In this document: positions 1-8,540 of the stretch, in pieces | Numbering within the stretch: position 1 is the first letter of the stretch | How the letters are laid out: each line of letters begins with the position of its first letter | From: Candidatus Bathyarchaeota archaeon | GTDB lineage: Archaea; Asgardarchaeota; Lokiarchaeia; Sigyniarchaeales; Sigyniarchaeaceae | DNA length: 50,594 nucleotides | Direction: 5' to 3' | NCBI GenBank assembly: GCA_014729935.1 | Contig: WJJB01000243.1 | Coordinates: 1-50,594 of the forward strand | Position numbers and translations under genes: made by a program | Notes under the pieces: generated by a model | Seen by the model: the letters and a program-made list of their open reading frames with translations, nothing else | Databases searched by the model: none | What the model was told of the DNA's origin: nothing

Positions 1-513
1 AAATGAATCAGTGAGGGAAAACCCCAACGTGTTGAGGACACCCGTGATGATTGTATTTACCAAAAAACGGTCCTTCCATGGATTTTGAAGGAAAAGTTTA
101 GGGTCGAGATACCTGGAACCAGATATGATTTCAACTTCGGGCTCCCCGTGTATTTCATCCAAGAACTTGTATAAACATCTTGGTTCATGTTGTCCATCCA
201 TGTCAAACGAGATAACCCATTCATAATTATTATCCTTTGCATAACTGAACCCCCTTTTCAATACAGCTCCATATCCCCTGTTCTTGACGAAATGAATGAT
301 TTTATACTGATCATCAGTGCAGCATGTATCCAAGATCTCCCTCGTGGCATCAGTGGAACCATCATTGATGATCAAAATATCTAGTTGGCAATCATCACGC
401 TGGCTAACATTGAGCCGGACTTTATGCAAGTGGGTGATGATACGGTTTATGTTGCCCTCCTCGTTGTAACATGGAATGAGGAGTAAAATGCACATCGGTT
501 CAGATTCAAGCAT
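1..513 (-). CDS. Family 2 glycosyltransferase, 3'-truncated by window edge
   Basis: An open frame on the minus strand reads from an ATG at 513 (alternative in-frame ATG at 495) to the window edge without a stop, giving the first 171 residues. The start of the mature fold is visible: a hydrophobic strand, then PCYNEEG (residues 14-20), then INDGSTDAT, and later the metal/nucleotide-binding stretch DMDGQHEP. This order is typical of GT-A fold family 2 enzymes of the dolichyl/polyprenyl-phosphate hexose synthase type, which transfer a sugar from a nucleotide donor at the cytoplasmic face of the membrane. No membrane helix occurs in the visible part; any would lie beyond the edge. A purine-rich AAAGGA lies about ten bases before the 513 start. 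The exact sugar and acceptor cannot be read from this fragment. Confidence 0.85.
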   Translation of the reverse strand, partial: MLESEPMCILLLIPCYNEEGNINRIITHLHKVRLNVSQRDDCQLDILIINDGSTDATREILDTCCTDDQYKIIHFVKNRGYGAVLKRGFSYAKDNNYEWVISFDMDGQHEPRCLYKFLDEIHGEPEVEIISGSRYLDPKLFLQNPWKDRFLVNTIITGVLNTLGFSLTDSF

Positions 514-689
514 TCTTTTTTTGTCCTTTGTCTGGTTCTGGTTGGAATTTTCTTATGATCGATTCTTATTGAAGCTTCCCTGTTACCTCCATCAGGTGCA
601 TGGAAGATTAATAATATCTCGGAGCTTAGTTCAAGTTGGATGGGCAAGAACATCCATCGAACACGCCTTATTTCCAGTGATATGCTGAA

Positions 690-1619
690 ATGGTTTCCCG
701 GGAGCAGCTTGAAAATCTCAAGGTCCCAGAATTGAAAGATATCTGCAGGAACGCCAGTATTAGCGGTTATTCTAAGTTGCGCAAGGCGGAGATCATAGAT
801 CTACTCCTTGAACACGAATCAAAGATACAAGAAGTAATCCCCAAGGAGGAAAGCGGATCCGGTACCAAATCCCCGAGAATCAAGACAACCGTTGCCCACA
901 GCAGGGAAAACACTGAGAAGAAGATTCAAAAAAAGAAGAAATTAATGGAAAATAGGGCAGAAGTTATGGGAGTTTCTGTCAAGGAATTGAAAAAACTGGA
1001 TAAAAAACCTCCCCCGAAAACAAAATCCAAGAGCAAGACCACGGTATCAAGGAAAAAGGCTTCCACGCACTCAACACGCGAGAAACCTAAGAAAACAAAT
1101 CAACATCAAGACACGAGTGCACAGATCCAGCAAGATCGATTTCAAGACATGCCTCAAAGGGAGCGAAGTTACATATTAACCACCAAGATTTCAAAGAAGG
1201 GTAGAAAGATCTTGCACATGAGCGCGCGTGATTTCAGCAGGCTTTCACTCAAGAAACTGGGGAAACTCGAAGAAAAGCTGGTCTTGGAACAATCCACCTT
1301 GACGGCTTATCAACCCACAGACAAGAAATTGAGGGATTTCATCCAAGAGTCGATAGATTTGATTCAAGAAGCAAGGGAACTTCTCCTGAATCGGATAGAA
1401 CGGGAATACTTCGAAAAGAAATTCCCGAAAATCTTGAAGAAAAAGTCGAAAAAGATTAGAAAAATCATGGAAAAGTTGGATCATCGGGTTTACACCGAGA
1501 TTGATATTTCCAAGGAAATCGTGGACAAGATCCGGTTCAAAGCACCCTTCTCTGATGCGTATCTTGCGACCAAGATCAAGGAATTAATCATAAATGAGCA
1601 ATTGAAGCTCCATGATTGA
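690..1619 (+). CDS. SAP/Rho_N-like domain protein with basic linker
   Basis: The 309-residue protein opens with a helical domain of about 45 residues (LKVPELKDICRNASISGYSK then LRKAEIIDLLLE). It resembles the SAP / Rho termination factor N-terminal helix-extension-helix fold, usually used to bind nucleic acid. Residues roughly 50-160 form a Lys/Ser/Thr-rich, probably disordered linker with many KKK and KSKS runs. The last 150 residues are helical and charged, with a likely coiled coil around EEKLVLEQSTL and ESIDLIQEARELLLNR. No catalytic motif was seen. It lies 36 bases before the first RING-like gene on the same strand, so they may be co-transcribed. A role on DNA or RNA is inferred from the N-terminal domain and the strong positive charge; the C-terminal domain is unrecognised. 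Confidence 0.7.
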   Translation: MVSREQLENLKVPELKDICRNASISGYSKLRKAEIIDLLLEHESKIQEVIPKEESGSGTKSPRIKTTVAHSRENTEKKIQKKKKLMENRAEVMGVSVKELKKLDKKPPPKTKSKSKTTVSRKKASTHSTREKPKKTNQHQDTSAQIQQDRFQDMPQRERSYILTTKISKKGRKILHMSARDFSRLSLKKLGKLEEKLVLEQSTLTAYQPTDKKLRDFIQESIDLIQEARELLLNRIEREYFEKKFPKILKKKSKKIRKIMEKLDHRVYTEIDISKEIVDKIRFKAPFSDAYLATKIKELIINEQLKLHD

Positions 1620-1655
1620 TGTTTAAAATAAGCGCACAAGAGAAAAGGGAAAGCC

Positions 1656-2585
1656 ATGTCATTCATCTTCGGGATAGAAATCGATCCTTCCTGGCCAGAT
1701 GTGATTTTGGACACCATAACATGGCTTAAATCTGAAAGCGTGGATTTCTTTTTCAAGGGACTCAAGAAATTGCTTTATCTTTACATCAATCGCCCAACCG
1801 ATGACATTCTTGTTATTTGCATCAAGATACTTTCAAAAGTAACCATCCTCCTTCCATCCTTCATCAAGAAAACCCCAGAAGGATACCTCATGAATGAAAC
1901 CAAGATAAGGAAAAGTACCCGTGAAAGAAGGCATCCCTTGAGTTTGAGAAGAAATTTGAATGGAGAGGGCAAAGCTATTGGTAATCATGCCCGATCTATC
2001 CCAATCTTGGAAACCGGGCATTCAATCACTCCAGCCGACAGTTCAGACAATGAAAAACTCGAGGAATTAGTTAAATTAGACATTTTGGATACCGTGGAGA
2101 ATACAAACACAACTGAAATTGATCCCGATAAAAATGGCGTGGATAAAAATGCTGGGTGGATCCCTGCCATCAAATGGATTGGCGATAATTATGAATTAAA
2201 GAAATTAAATCTTGATCTAGATGAACCGGTAATTCTAGATGATAAAAAAGTCTCCTTGGACTTGCTCGATCCAATTAATCACCAGGAATCATTGCAAATC
2301 GAGGAAACATTGGGAAATTCATGTAATAACCCTCAAGATATTGAATCCTCGGAATTTAGCAGTGATATGGTATTTCCAGACCACCCGGGTCTTGAAGCGG
2401 TTTATTCCTGCGATCCGGGGATTAAATGTGCTCTTGGAGATGGCGATATTGATCTTGATGATGCAAGAGGCATCCGATGCAAGAATTGTGGCTCTATCTT
2501 TCATGAAACATGTGCCTGCATTATCATCGAGCAGGAAAATGCTTATTGTCCCATTTGCAACCATTCGTGGTCATGGAACCCATGA
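1656..2585 (+). CDS. RING-like zinc-finger protein, paralogue 1
   Basis: The 309-residue protein has three parts. An N-terminal helical domain (about 1-105) begins MSFIFGIEIDPSWP and contains FFKGLKKL and a conserved HPLSLRR segment. A long acidic, variable middle follows. The end is a compact zinc module with ligands C258, C275, C278, H283, C286, C298 and C301, plus an extra C252. The C-x2-C, H-x2-C, CPIC pattern followed by a Trp resembles half of a RING or PHD treble clef, with the first Cys pair reduced to one Cys in a CALGDGDI motif. The next gene is a paralogue with identical ligand spacing. RING-type domains often act as E3 ubiquitin ligases, and Asgard archaea carry ubiquitin-like systems, but no ubiquitin, E1 or E2 gene lies in this window. 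The E3 idea is inference. Confidence 0.7.
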   Translation: MSFIFGIEIDPSWPDVILDTITWLKSESVDFFFKGLKKLLYLYINRPTDDILVICIKILSKVTILLPSFIKKTPEGYLMNETKIRKSTRERRHPLSLRRNLNGEGKAIGNHARSIPILETGHSITPADSSDNEKLEELVKLDILDTVENTNTTEIDPDKNGVDKNAGWIPAIKWIGDNYELKKLNLDLDEPVILDDKKVSLDLLDPINHQESLQIEETLGNSCNNPQDIESSEFSSDMVFPDHPGLEAVYSCDPGIKCALGDGDIDLDDARGIRCKNCGSIFHETCACIIIEQENAYCPICNHSWSWNP

Positions 2586-2654
2586 GCAATGATATCAATA
2601 ATGATTTTCTCTTGGCAAAAGATTAAGACCACCAATAAGACGTAGTACATGAAC

Positions 2655-3620
2655 ATGTCCTTCCTCGGGTTAACCTTGGATCCTGATTGGCCATCAGACT
2701 TGAAATACTGTTTCAAGCTTCTTTCCTCCAAGGATAACAAGGAATTTTTCAAGGGTCTCAAGATACTCGTGTCTATTCACAAGTACAATATTAGCAAGAA
2801 GAAAATCGCCGTGACAAGTAAACTCCTAAATGGGTTAGAAAAGATCATCCCATCTTATGTCAAGGCAGCCGGGGAAGAATATGTAATCAACAAGACGAAG
2901 ATGGACCTTGCCATCAAGCAAGGAAATCATCCCATGGATTTGCGACAAAAAATAGCCAAGATGCGGGCTAATCGCAACACGAGTGAACAGGACCCAGGTA
3001 CAAGCACATCTGAAAGTGATATAAAGATCCTGGAAATCCAAGATCCAATGGCAGGTAAGGGCTTGGTGGTAAAGAAATTTACCCGGGAAGGAAAGGAGAT
3101 CCAAAAGGAAGTTATCCCAGGATCGAATCTAGACAAAGATGTCGGTGATTCTGGAGATGAATGGGTGGACGCGAGTATTTTTAGGAATGTACCTGATGTC
3201 AAATTCCTTTTTGACAAGGACGGAAGGATAAAGGAAACCCTGGAAGAAGGACTATCTCTCCTGAATCCCATCGTAAAAGAGCAGTCATTGGATTTGAATG
3301 TTTCAAGTGCAACGACGGGATACGTTAACCCATATGATGATATTAATAAAAACACCTCGCACGCGGATGTTGTAACCCATCAAACCTTGCACAATGATGA
3401 TGATTACATTAACTTGGAAAATATTCCTGGCTTGGCATATCGAGACATTGGAAAGGAAGAAAGCAAGAGATGCACCATGGGTGATGGTGATATCACTCCC
3501 GCGTATGGACAGGTGATTTCATGCATTCATTGCGGTGCCATCTTTCATTGGGGATGCGTGAAAGTAGTCTTGGAAATAGAATCAGCCATATGTCCCGCAT
3601 GCAAAAAGAGTTGGTATTAA
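2655..3620 (+). CDS. RING-like zinc-finger protein, paralogue 2
   Basis: This is a tandem paralogue of the preceding gene. The start at 2655 (MSFLGLTLDPDWP) is chosen because it aligns with the MSF start of paralogue 1; an in-frame ATG at 2649 adds only two residues. Shared blocks are the LDPxWP start, FFKGLK, IPSYVK against LPSFIK, an HPMDLR block, and a linker motif LLNPIVKEQSL matching LLDPINHQESL. Numbered from the 2649 start, the C-terminal ligands are C275, C292, C295, H300, C303, C315 and C318, with the same intervals as paralogue 1 (17, 3, 5, 3, 12, 3). The motif CTMGDGDI replaces a normal first Cys pair. The acidic middles differ almost completely, so the two genes probably share a zinc-module target or partner but differ in linker-mediated contacts. 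No catalytic residues were seen. Confidence 0.7.
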   Translation: MSFLGLTLDPDWPSDLKYCFKLLSSKDNKEFFKGLKILVSIHKYNISKKKIAVTSKLLNGLEKIIPSYVKAAGEEYVINKTKMDLAIKQGNHPMDLRQKIAKMRANRNTSEQDPGTSTSESDIKILEIQDPMAGKGLVVKKFTREGKEIQKEVIPGSNLDKDVGDSGDEWVDASIFRNVPDVKFLFDKDGRIKETLEEGLSLLNPIVKEQSLDLNVSSATTGYVNPYDDINKNTSHADVVTHQTLHNDDDYINLENIPGLAYRDIGKEESKRCTMGDGDITPAYGQVISCIHCGAIFHWGCVKVVLEIESAICPACKKSWY

Positions 3621-3712
3621 TGGGCTTCAATCATTCTTACCACTGAAACATTCTTCTATTCGATGCGAGCAAAAAGCATTAATGCATGTCTCGCCCTTAG
3701 AGCAATGAGGTC

Positions 3713-5209
3713 ATGATGCAATCACGAAAGCCTGTAATAATGCTATATGGTTTTTTGGTCTTGAGTACGTTAGTGGTAACCGTTGAACCTGTCTCAGCAT
3801 ATATTGAAGTGAAACGTCCCCATTCCATGATTATCTCCACGGGTACTGCTAACACATCCATGCTCGAAATACTGGACCCGGAACAGGATGATCTGTCCAT
3901 GAAAATCAACTCGAATCGGTCCGGGGACAAGAATTTCCATGAAAGCGCCATGATTTCAAGCAAAGCAGATTTAGAAGATTATTTCAATATATATCGCAGC
4001 CACTACAAGCTGCCCTATAGCGTGGAGGATGAGAAACTATCAGGCGATGATATCATCCACAAGGATGTTATTCGTTTCCAGGATAAGTTTTCCAACGAAA
4101 ACAATTCAGGGTATTATTACTACAATCAATGGGCGTGGTTGAATGAGCCCATCCACGCGAGTAGCTTGGAGGATGAGGGATACGTGGAGTTCTATTTCTT
4201 GTCTGAAGCATCAAATGGGACTTTCCTGACAGTATATGGTGATGATGATTATAGGAAGGATCCTTTGGATTATAACAATGAGAGTGCGGCTTTCGGCATG
4301 CATTTTGGCATCACGCCATTTGGAGGGGACTCCAATTCCTCCTTCTTCTGTGGCACTGATTGGTCCGATGACTTGACTAAAATTGACTCGGTGGAATATG
4401 AGCCGAATAGGTGGTATCACGTCCAATTAAGCTTTGATTACAACTCTTCGTGGAACGTGAAAATCGATAATGCAACCGTCTATACCTCTTCCGGATGGAA
4501 TATCGATGAACAACTTACCAAGTTTGATTATCTTGGTTTTTGCACCCAGACTTGGAAAAATTTTAGCGGACATCAAACGCACGTGTATTACTTGGATGCT
4601 ATTGGCCTTAGTTATGACATGTCCGCCCATAACCAAAACACGGAGGGTGTTGAATTCAACGAGGCATATGAAGATTATATCGATAAGTACTCGGTGAATA
4701 ATATCAATGATGGGGACCTGAACGCATCCCTGGCTGTCTACTTCAAGTTCAACCTTGAAGATTACCCGAACAAGGTGGACACGTTCTCATTGATCATCAA
4801 AGGTCATTTCTTCCACGTGGTGGATACTGGATATGTCAAGATGTTTAACAGGGAATATCTCGTTTACGATCACACCGATTTGAGCTACAAGCCCTATGTG
4901 CCAGGTTTTTCGGAGGAGTATCTCTTTTCAGCTTCAGATAGCGAAAAGATAAACAGTTCCGTCTACATTGACGGGGAAGGGAAGTTCGCACTGAAAATCG
5001 AAGCTGCATCGGGAACTAACTTCGATTACATCGTCGATTCCATGTACTTCAGGTTCGATACTGGAATGGGCGGATCCTATGTGTTCATTTTCGTCATAGT
5101 GGCATTTGTTTTCACGATGGCCGTTTTTCTCACGAAAATAGCCAAAAAAGGCCAGTTATCTAGCCCCCGGAAAAAAAGGTCTGGAAGGAATGCGCGCTCG
5201 ATCGACTAA
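3713..5209 (+). CDS. Membrane-anchored beta-sandwich (LamG/ConA-like) surface protein
   Basis: The 498-residue protein has an N-terminal signal or anchor helix (LYGFLVLSTLVVTVEPVSA) and a C-terminal membrane helix (YVFIFVIVAFVFTMAVFLT) followed by a basic tail rich in K, R and S. That is type I topology, with nearly all of the chain outside. The exterior is rich in Tyr, Asp and Asn and has many NxS/T sites. A stretch around WYHVQLSFDYNSSWNVKIDN followed by FDYLGFCTQTW is typical of laminin-G/concanavalin-like jelly-roll domains, which bind sugars or ligands. GAGG at 3707-3710 favours the second ATG at 3716 as the true start. It lies between the RING-like pair and the gelsolin-like gene, all on plus. 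The ligand is unknown; an S-layer-associated or adhesive role is inference. Confidence 0.7.
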   Translation: MMQSRKPVIMLYGFLVLSTLVVTVEPVSAYIEVKRPHSMIISTGTANTSMLEILDPEQDDLSMKINSNRSGDKNFHESAMISSKADLEDYFNIYRSHYKLPYSVEDEKLSGDDIIHKDVIRFQDKFSNENNSGYYYYNQWAWLNEPIHASSLEDEGYVEFYFLSEASNGTFLTVYGDDDYRKDPLDYNNESAAFGMHFGITPFGGDSNSSFFCGTDWSDDLTKIDSVEYEPNRWYHVQLSFDYNSSWNVKIDNATVYTSSGWNIDEQLTKFDYLGFCTQTWKNFSGHQTHVYYLDAIGLSYDMSAHNQNTEGVEFNEAYEDYIDKYSVNNINDGDLNASLAVYFKFNLEDYPNKVDTFSLIIKGHFFHVVDTGYVKMFNREYLVYDHTDLSYKPYVPGFSEEYLFSASDSEKINSSVYIDGEGKFALKIEAASGTNFDYIVDSMYFRFDTGMGGSYVFIFVIVAFVFTMAVFLTKIAKKGQLSSPRKKRSGRNARSID

Positions 5210-5228
5210 CCTTTGCAGGCATGATGTA

Positions 5229-5242
5229 GTAAAAAATTTAAC
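5229..5242 (+). promoter_or_regulatory. Putative archaeal TATA element before the gelsolin-like gene
   Basis: An AT-rich run (GTAAAAAATTTAACC region) lies about 50 bases before the ATG at 5287, in a 77-base gap after the surface-protein gene. Its spacing would place transcription start near 5262 with a short leader. This is a motif-level guess only. Confidence 0.3.
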
Positions 5243-5286
5243 CTTTCGCCTTTTATCGTTACCATCATAAACTGGCATGATTATCC

Positions 5287-6147
5287 ATGGTTGAAGAAAT
5301 CGAGGTGTTCAAGCTTCACGAAACAGGTGAATATTCCACTGTTGAAGGCGTCACAAAAGAAGATATTGAAGAAATTTTCGATGAAAGGGAGGTTTTCATC
5401 ATCCTGATCCCCGATTTGAGACGCTTGTACATTTGGAAGGGAAAAGCTTGTCCTGTTCAAAAAAAATTCATTTCAAGCCGTGTTGCACAAAAGATCCAAA
5501 GGGACCGAGTGAAAAACGCCGGCATGCAGCACAAAATCGTGTCCATCGATCAAGGTGATGAATTGGATGAATTCATCAAGAATTTGGGATTGAAGCATGT
5601 AAAAACTCAAGCGGAACGTGAAGCCGAACGGAAGAAAAAAGAGGAAGAGGAGGCAAGGCGTTTCGAGGAACTCATGAAGAAACCAGATATCGTGAAGGAG
5701 GAACCCAAGGAAGAAGAAGCTATCAAGGCTTCATCTTATGTCACGAATCTCATGAAGAAAGCAAAAACCGCATTTGGCCCCGTTGTCTCTACAGGTCAAT
5801 CTCGAGATCGTGTCGGAATGTCTGGAAAGCAAAAACAGGAGATATTGGATAACATGTTGAAGCAAGAGGTGCCCGATGGCTTTTCGAGGGAACATCTTAT
5901 CCTTGATGGAGAGCTTTACGTAAATATGAAAAAAAAGGGGAAGGTATTCGACAAGGAAGTTGAAATCGAAACGTGGGATGCCTTTGATGGCGCATTGGAA
6001 GATGGATTCATGGATATCGATCCACGCAAGCTCAGGTTCTTCATAAAGGAAGGGAAGATTCTTGCCGTGGAAATATTCAAAATCAGCAAGGAAACTAAAG
6101 ATGGAAAACCAGGAACTGGATCGATTGAATCTGCCGAAAATGCTTGA
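5287..6147 (+). CDS. Gelsolin-like domain protein with coiled coil
   Basis: The first ~105 of 286 residues match a single gelsolin-homology domain. A strand ending in FIILIPDLRRLYIWKGK is followed by a long helix (KKFISSRVAQKIQ), then HKIVSIDQGDELDEFIKNLG, the usual closing strand and helix. Gelsolin domains bind, cap or sever actin, and Asgard archaea encode gelsolin-like regulators of their own actins. Residues about 108-145 form a highly charged coiled coil (EREAERKKKEEEEARRFEE). The remaining ~120 residues are a separate alpha/beta region that I do not recognise. No second gelsolin domain, WH2 motif or membrane segment was seen. The same-strand neighbourhood of RING-like and surface proteins hints at a link between membrane and cytoskeleton, which is inference. 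Confidence 0.75.
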   Translation: MVEEIEVFKLHETGEYSTVEGVTKEDIEEIFDEREVFIILIPDLRRLYIWKGKACPVQKKFISSRVAQKIQRDRVKNAGMQHKIVSIDQGDELDEFIKNLGLKHVKTQAEREAERKKKEEEEARRFEELMKKPDIVKEEPKEEEAIKASSYVTNLMKKAKTAFGPVVSTGQSRDRVGMSGKQKQEILDNMLKQEVPDGFSREHLILDGELYVNMKKKGKVFDKEVEIETWDAFDGALEDGFMDIDPRKLRFFIKEGKILAVEIFKISKETKDGKPGTGSIESAENA

Positions 6148-6336
6148 ATGAGCATCCTGAGCCATCGGCATACCTCATGGTCAGGGTGCCATCATCCCTC
6201 GCTTACTTGATTTATTAACCCCATTCCACATTGTTTAGCATCAGTCACTTTTTTCATGGTTTCTTTCATCACTCCTTCATTAAATCTAAAGAAAATGAGC
6301 AACAAGACTTAAATTAACTGCAGGCATATTATAACG

Positions 6337-6346
6337 TGTATATATG
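6337..6346 (+). promoter_or_regulatory. Putative TATA box of gyrB
   Basis: TGTATATATG sits about 45 bases before the gyrB start at 6388, in a 240-base non-coding gap that is otherwise AT-rich with no clear structure. The spacing fits an archaeal TATA box. Unverified. Confidence 0.4.
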
Positions 6347-6387
6347 CCACTTTTTCCTAGCTAGGAACTCATTTTCACGGGTGAAGG

Positions 6388-8496
6388 ATGCTGGCCGATG
6401 AAACTGGTAATGACATGAACCTGAATGCGGGAAAGGACGAGGAGGATAAAATTGATTCAGGATCTTCCTCAAATGCTTTGCGAAAAGCTGCCGCTGTGAT
6501 GGGTGATGCCATCGGACCGGAATCAGAATACAACGAGAATAAGATTCGCGTGCTCGAAGGCTTGGAAGCGGTGAGGAAGCGCCCAGCAATGTACATAGGC
6601 TCGACAGATCGCAGGGGATTGCACCACCTCGTGTGGGAGATTGTCGATAATGCCGTGGACGAGCGATTGGCAGGATACTGTAATGAAATCATGCTTAAAA
6701 TGCTTCCCGATGATACCATCGTCGTTATTGACGATGGCCGTGGGATTCCCACCGGCCCGCATCCAAAATTTCCCGAGAAGTCCGCCTTGGAAGTGATCAT
6801 GACAAAGTTACACGCCGGGGGGAAATTCGATAATAAATCCTATAGTGTATCCGGTGGCTTGCATGGGGTTGGCATCTCGGTGGTTTCCGCACTTTCTGAA
6901 TGGTTGGAAGTCATCGTGAAAAGGGATGGTTACGAGTGGTACCAGAAGTACTCAAGGGGGAAACCTTTAACCCCCTTGATCAAGAAGCGTGAGACGAATG
7001 AGACGGGCACCGTGATATGTTTCAGGCCAGATGATGATATCTTCACTTTCACGGAGTTTAGTTACACGATACTTGCAAATCGGCTCAGGGAGCTCGCGTT
7101 TCTCAACAAGGGTCTTGCCATAACCATCGTGGATGAGCGTGAAGGAAAGGATAAATCGGATTTTTTCATGTATAACGGCGGCATTATCGAATTCGTGGAG
7201 TTCTTGAGTGAGAACAAGAAAACCCTGTATGAAGATCCAATTTACTTTTCCTTCGAGGAGGATGGAAGTAGGTGCGAGATTGCGTTACTCCATAATTATG
7301 GATTTCATGGTAAAATACACGCATTTGCCAATAATATCAACACGATCGAGGGTGGAGCGCACCTGGAAGGTTTCAAGGCAGCCTTGACCCGTGTTTCAAA
7401 TATTTACGCTCGACAGGAACTTAATTTGCTAAAGGACAAGGAAAACAACCTGAGCGGGGATGATACCCGGGAAGGATTGGTTGCGGTTATATCCGTGAAG
7501 TTATCGGAACCGCAATTTGAAGGGCAAACGAAGACCAAACTTGGAAACTCGGAGATACGCTCCATGGTCTCCCAGCATTTCGCGGAATTACTTACAGAAT
7601 ACTTCGACAAGAATCAAGATATTGCAAAAGCTATCTTGAGCAAGAACGTAAGTGCAGCAAAGGCAAGGGAAGCAGCTCGAAAAGCCAGGGATTTAGCAAG
7701 ACGAAAATCTGCTTTGGAATCCACCAACCTTCCTGGAAAGCTCGCGGATTGCCAGGAAGAAGATCCAAGCCTGTGTGAGATTTTCATCGTGGAAGGGGAT
7801 TCAGCAGGTGGTTCCGCCAAGCAAGGAAGGGATTCGAAGTTCCAAGCGATACTTCCCCTTAGGGGTAAAATTATCAACGTGGAAAAGGCAAGGATAAATA
7901 AAATCTTGAAAAATAACGAAATTACAGCCATCATCAAGGCACTTGGATGTGGGTACCATTTTGGAGAAAATGGCGCGTCTATCCATTGTACCGTGAACAA
8001 TAACCAAGATGACACTGGAAACATCAATATTAAGAAGTTGAGATATCACAAGATCATCATCATGTGTGATGCCGATATCGATGGTGCACACATTGCCACG
8101 CTACTGCTGACATTCTTCTTCAGGTACATGCATGAGCTCATAGAGGAGGGATACGTGTATCTTGCCGTTCCACCATTGTACAAGGTATCTTACAGGAAAT
8201 CAAGTGAATACATCTATTCTGACAAGGGATTGAAAGAATACATGCAAAGGATGGCAGAGAAGGGGGTCGCTGCCAAGAACATAAAGATCCAGAGATACAA
8301 GGGACTTGGCGAAATGAACCCGGATCAGTTGTGGGAGACCACGATGGATCCACAAAAGCGCAAGATCAAGCGGATATCCATCAAGGAAGGTCATGAGGCA
8401 GATCGTATTTTTTCCATTCTCATGGGTGAAGAAGTCCAACCCCGCAAGCAATGGATTATAGAGAATGCCAAGGAAGTTGGGTACCTCGATATATGA
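6388..8496 (+). CDS. gyrB: DNA gyrase subunit B
   Basis: This is the ATPase subunit of type IIA topoisomerase gyrase, which with GyrA introduces negative supercoils using ATP. The GHKL ATPase domain shows LEAVRKRPAMYIGST, EIVDNAVDE, DDGRGIPTG and a glycine-rich lid (SVSGGLHGVGISVVSALS). The transducer domain follows. The TOPRIM region has IVEGDSAGGSAKQGRD near residue 467, MCDADIDGAHIATLL, and the C-terminal QRYKGLGEMNPDQLWETT. The length of 702 residues is slightly above the compact bacterial form (~640) because of a roughly 45-residue acidic N-terminal extension before the conserved YNENKIRVLEGLEAVR. An internal ATG at 6499 would remove most of it, but GGGTGA sits just before 6388. gyrA follows 44 bases downstream, so the two are probably one operon. 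The pair looks bacterial in type. Confidence 0.97.
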   Translation: MLADETGNDMNLNAGKDEEDKIDSGSSSNALRKAAAVMGDAIGPESEYNENKIRVLEGLEAVRKRPAMYIGSTDRRGLHHLVWEIVDNAVDERLAGYCNEIMLKMLPDDTIVVIDDGRGIPTGPHPKFPEKSALEVIMTKLHAGGKFDNKSYSVSGGLHGVGISVVSALSEWLEVIVKRDGYEWYQKYSRGKPLTPLIKKRETNETGTVICFRPDDDIFTFTEFSYTILANRLRELAFLNKGLAITIVDEREGKDKSDFFMYNGGIIEFVEFLSENKKTLYEDPIYFSFEEDGSRCEIALLHNYGFHGKIHAFANNINTIEGGAHLEGFKAALTRVSNIYARQELNLLKDKENNLSGDDTREGLVAVISVKLSEPQFEGQTKTKLGNSEIRSMVSQHFAELLTEYFDKNQDIAKAILSKNVSAAKAREAARKARDLARRKSALESTNLPGKLADCQEEDPSLCEIFIVEGDSAGGSAKQGRDSKFQAILPLRGKIINVEKARINKILKNNEITAIIKALGCGYHFGENGASIHCTVNNNQDDTGNINIKKLRYHKIIIMCDADIDGAHIATLLLTFFFRYMHELIEEGYVYLAVPPLYKVSYRKSSEYIYSDKGLKEYMQRMAEKGVAAKNIKIQRYKGLGEMNPDQLWETTMDPQKRKIKRISIKEGHEADRIFSILMGEEVQPRKQWIIENAKEVGYLDI

Positions 8497-8540
8497 ACCA
8501 TCCAAGTAATCATCATTGATTAAATACAAGGCTACTGAGA

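Noticed and set aside
7614..8091. Minus-strand frames inside gyrB
   Set aside because: These are shadows of the conserved TOPRIM coding region.
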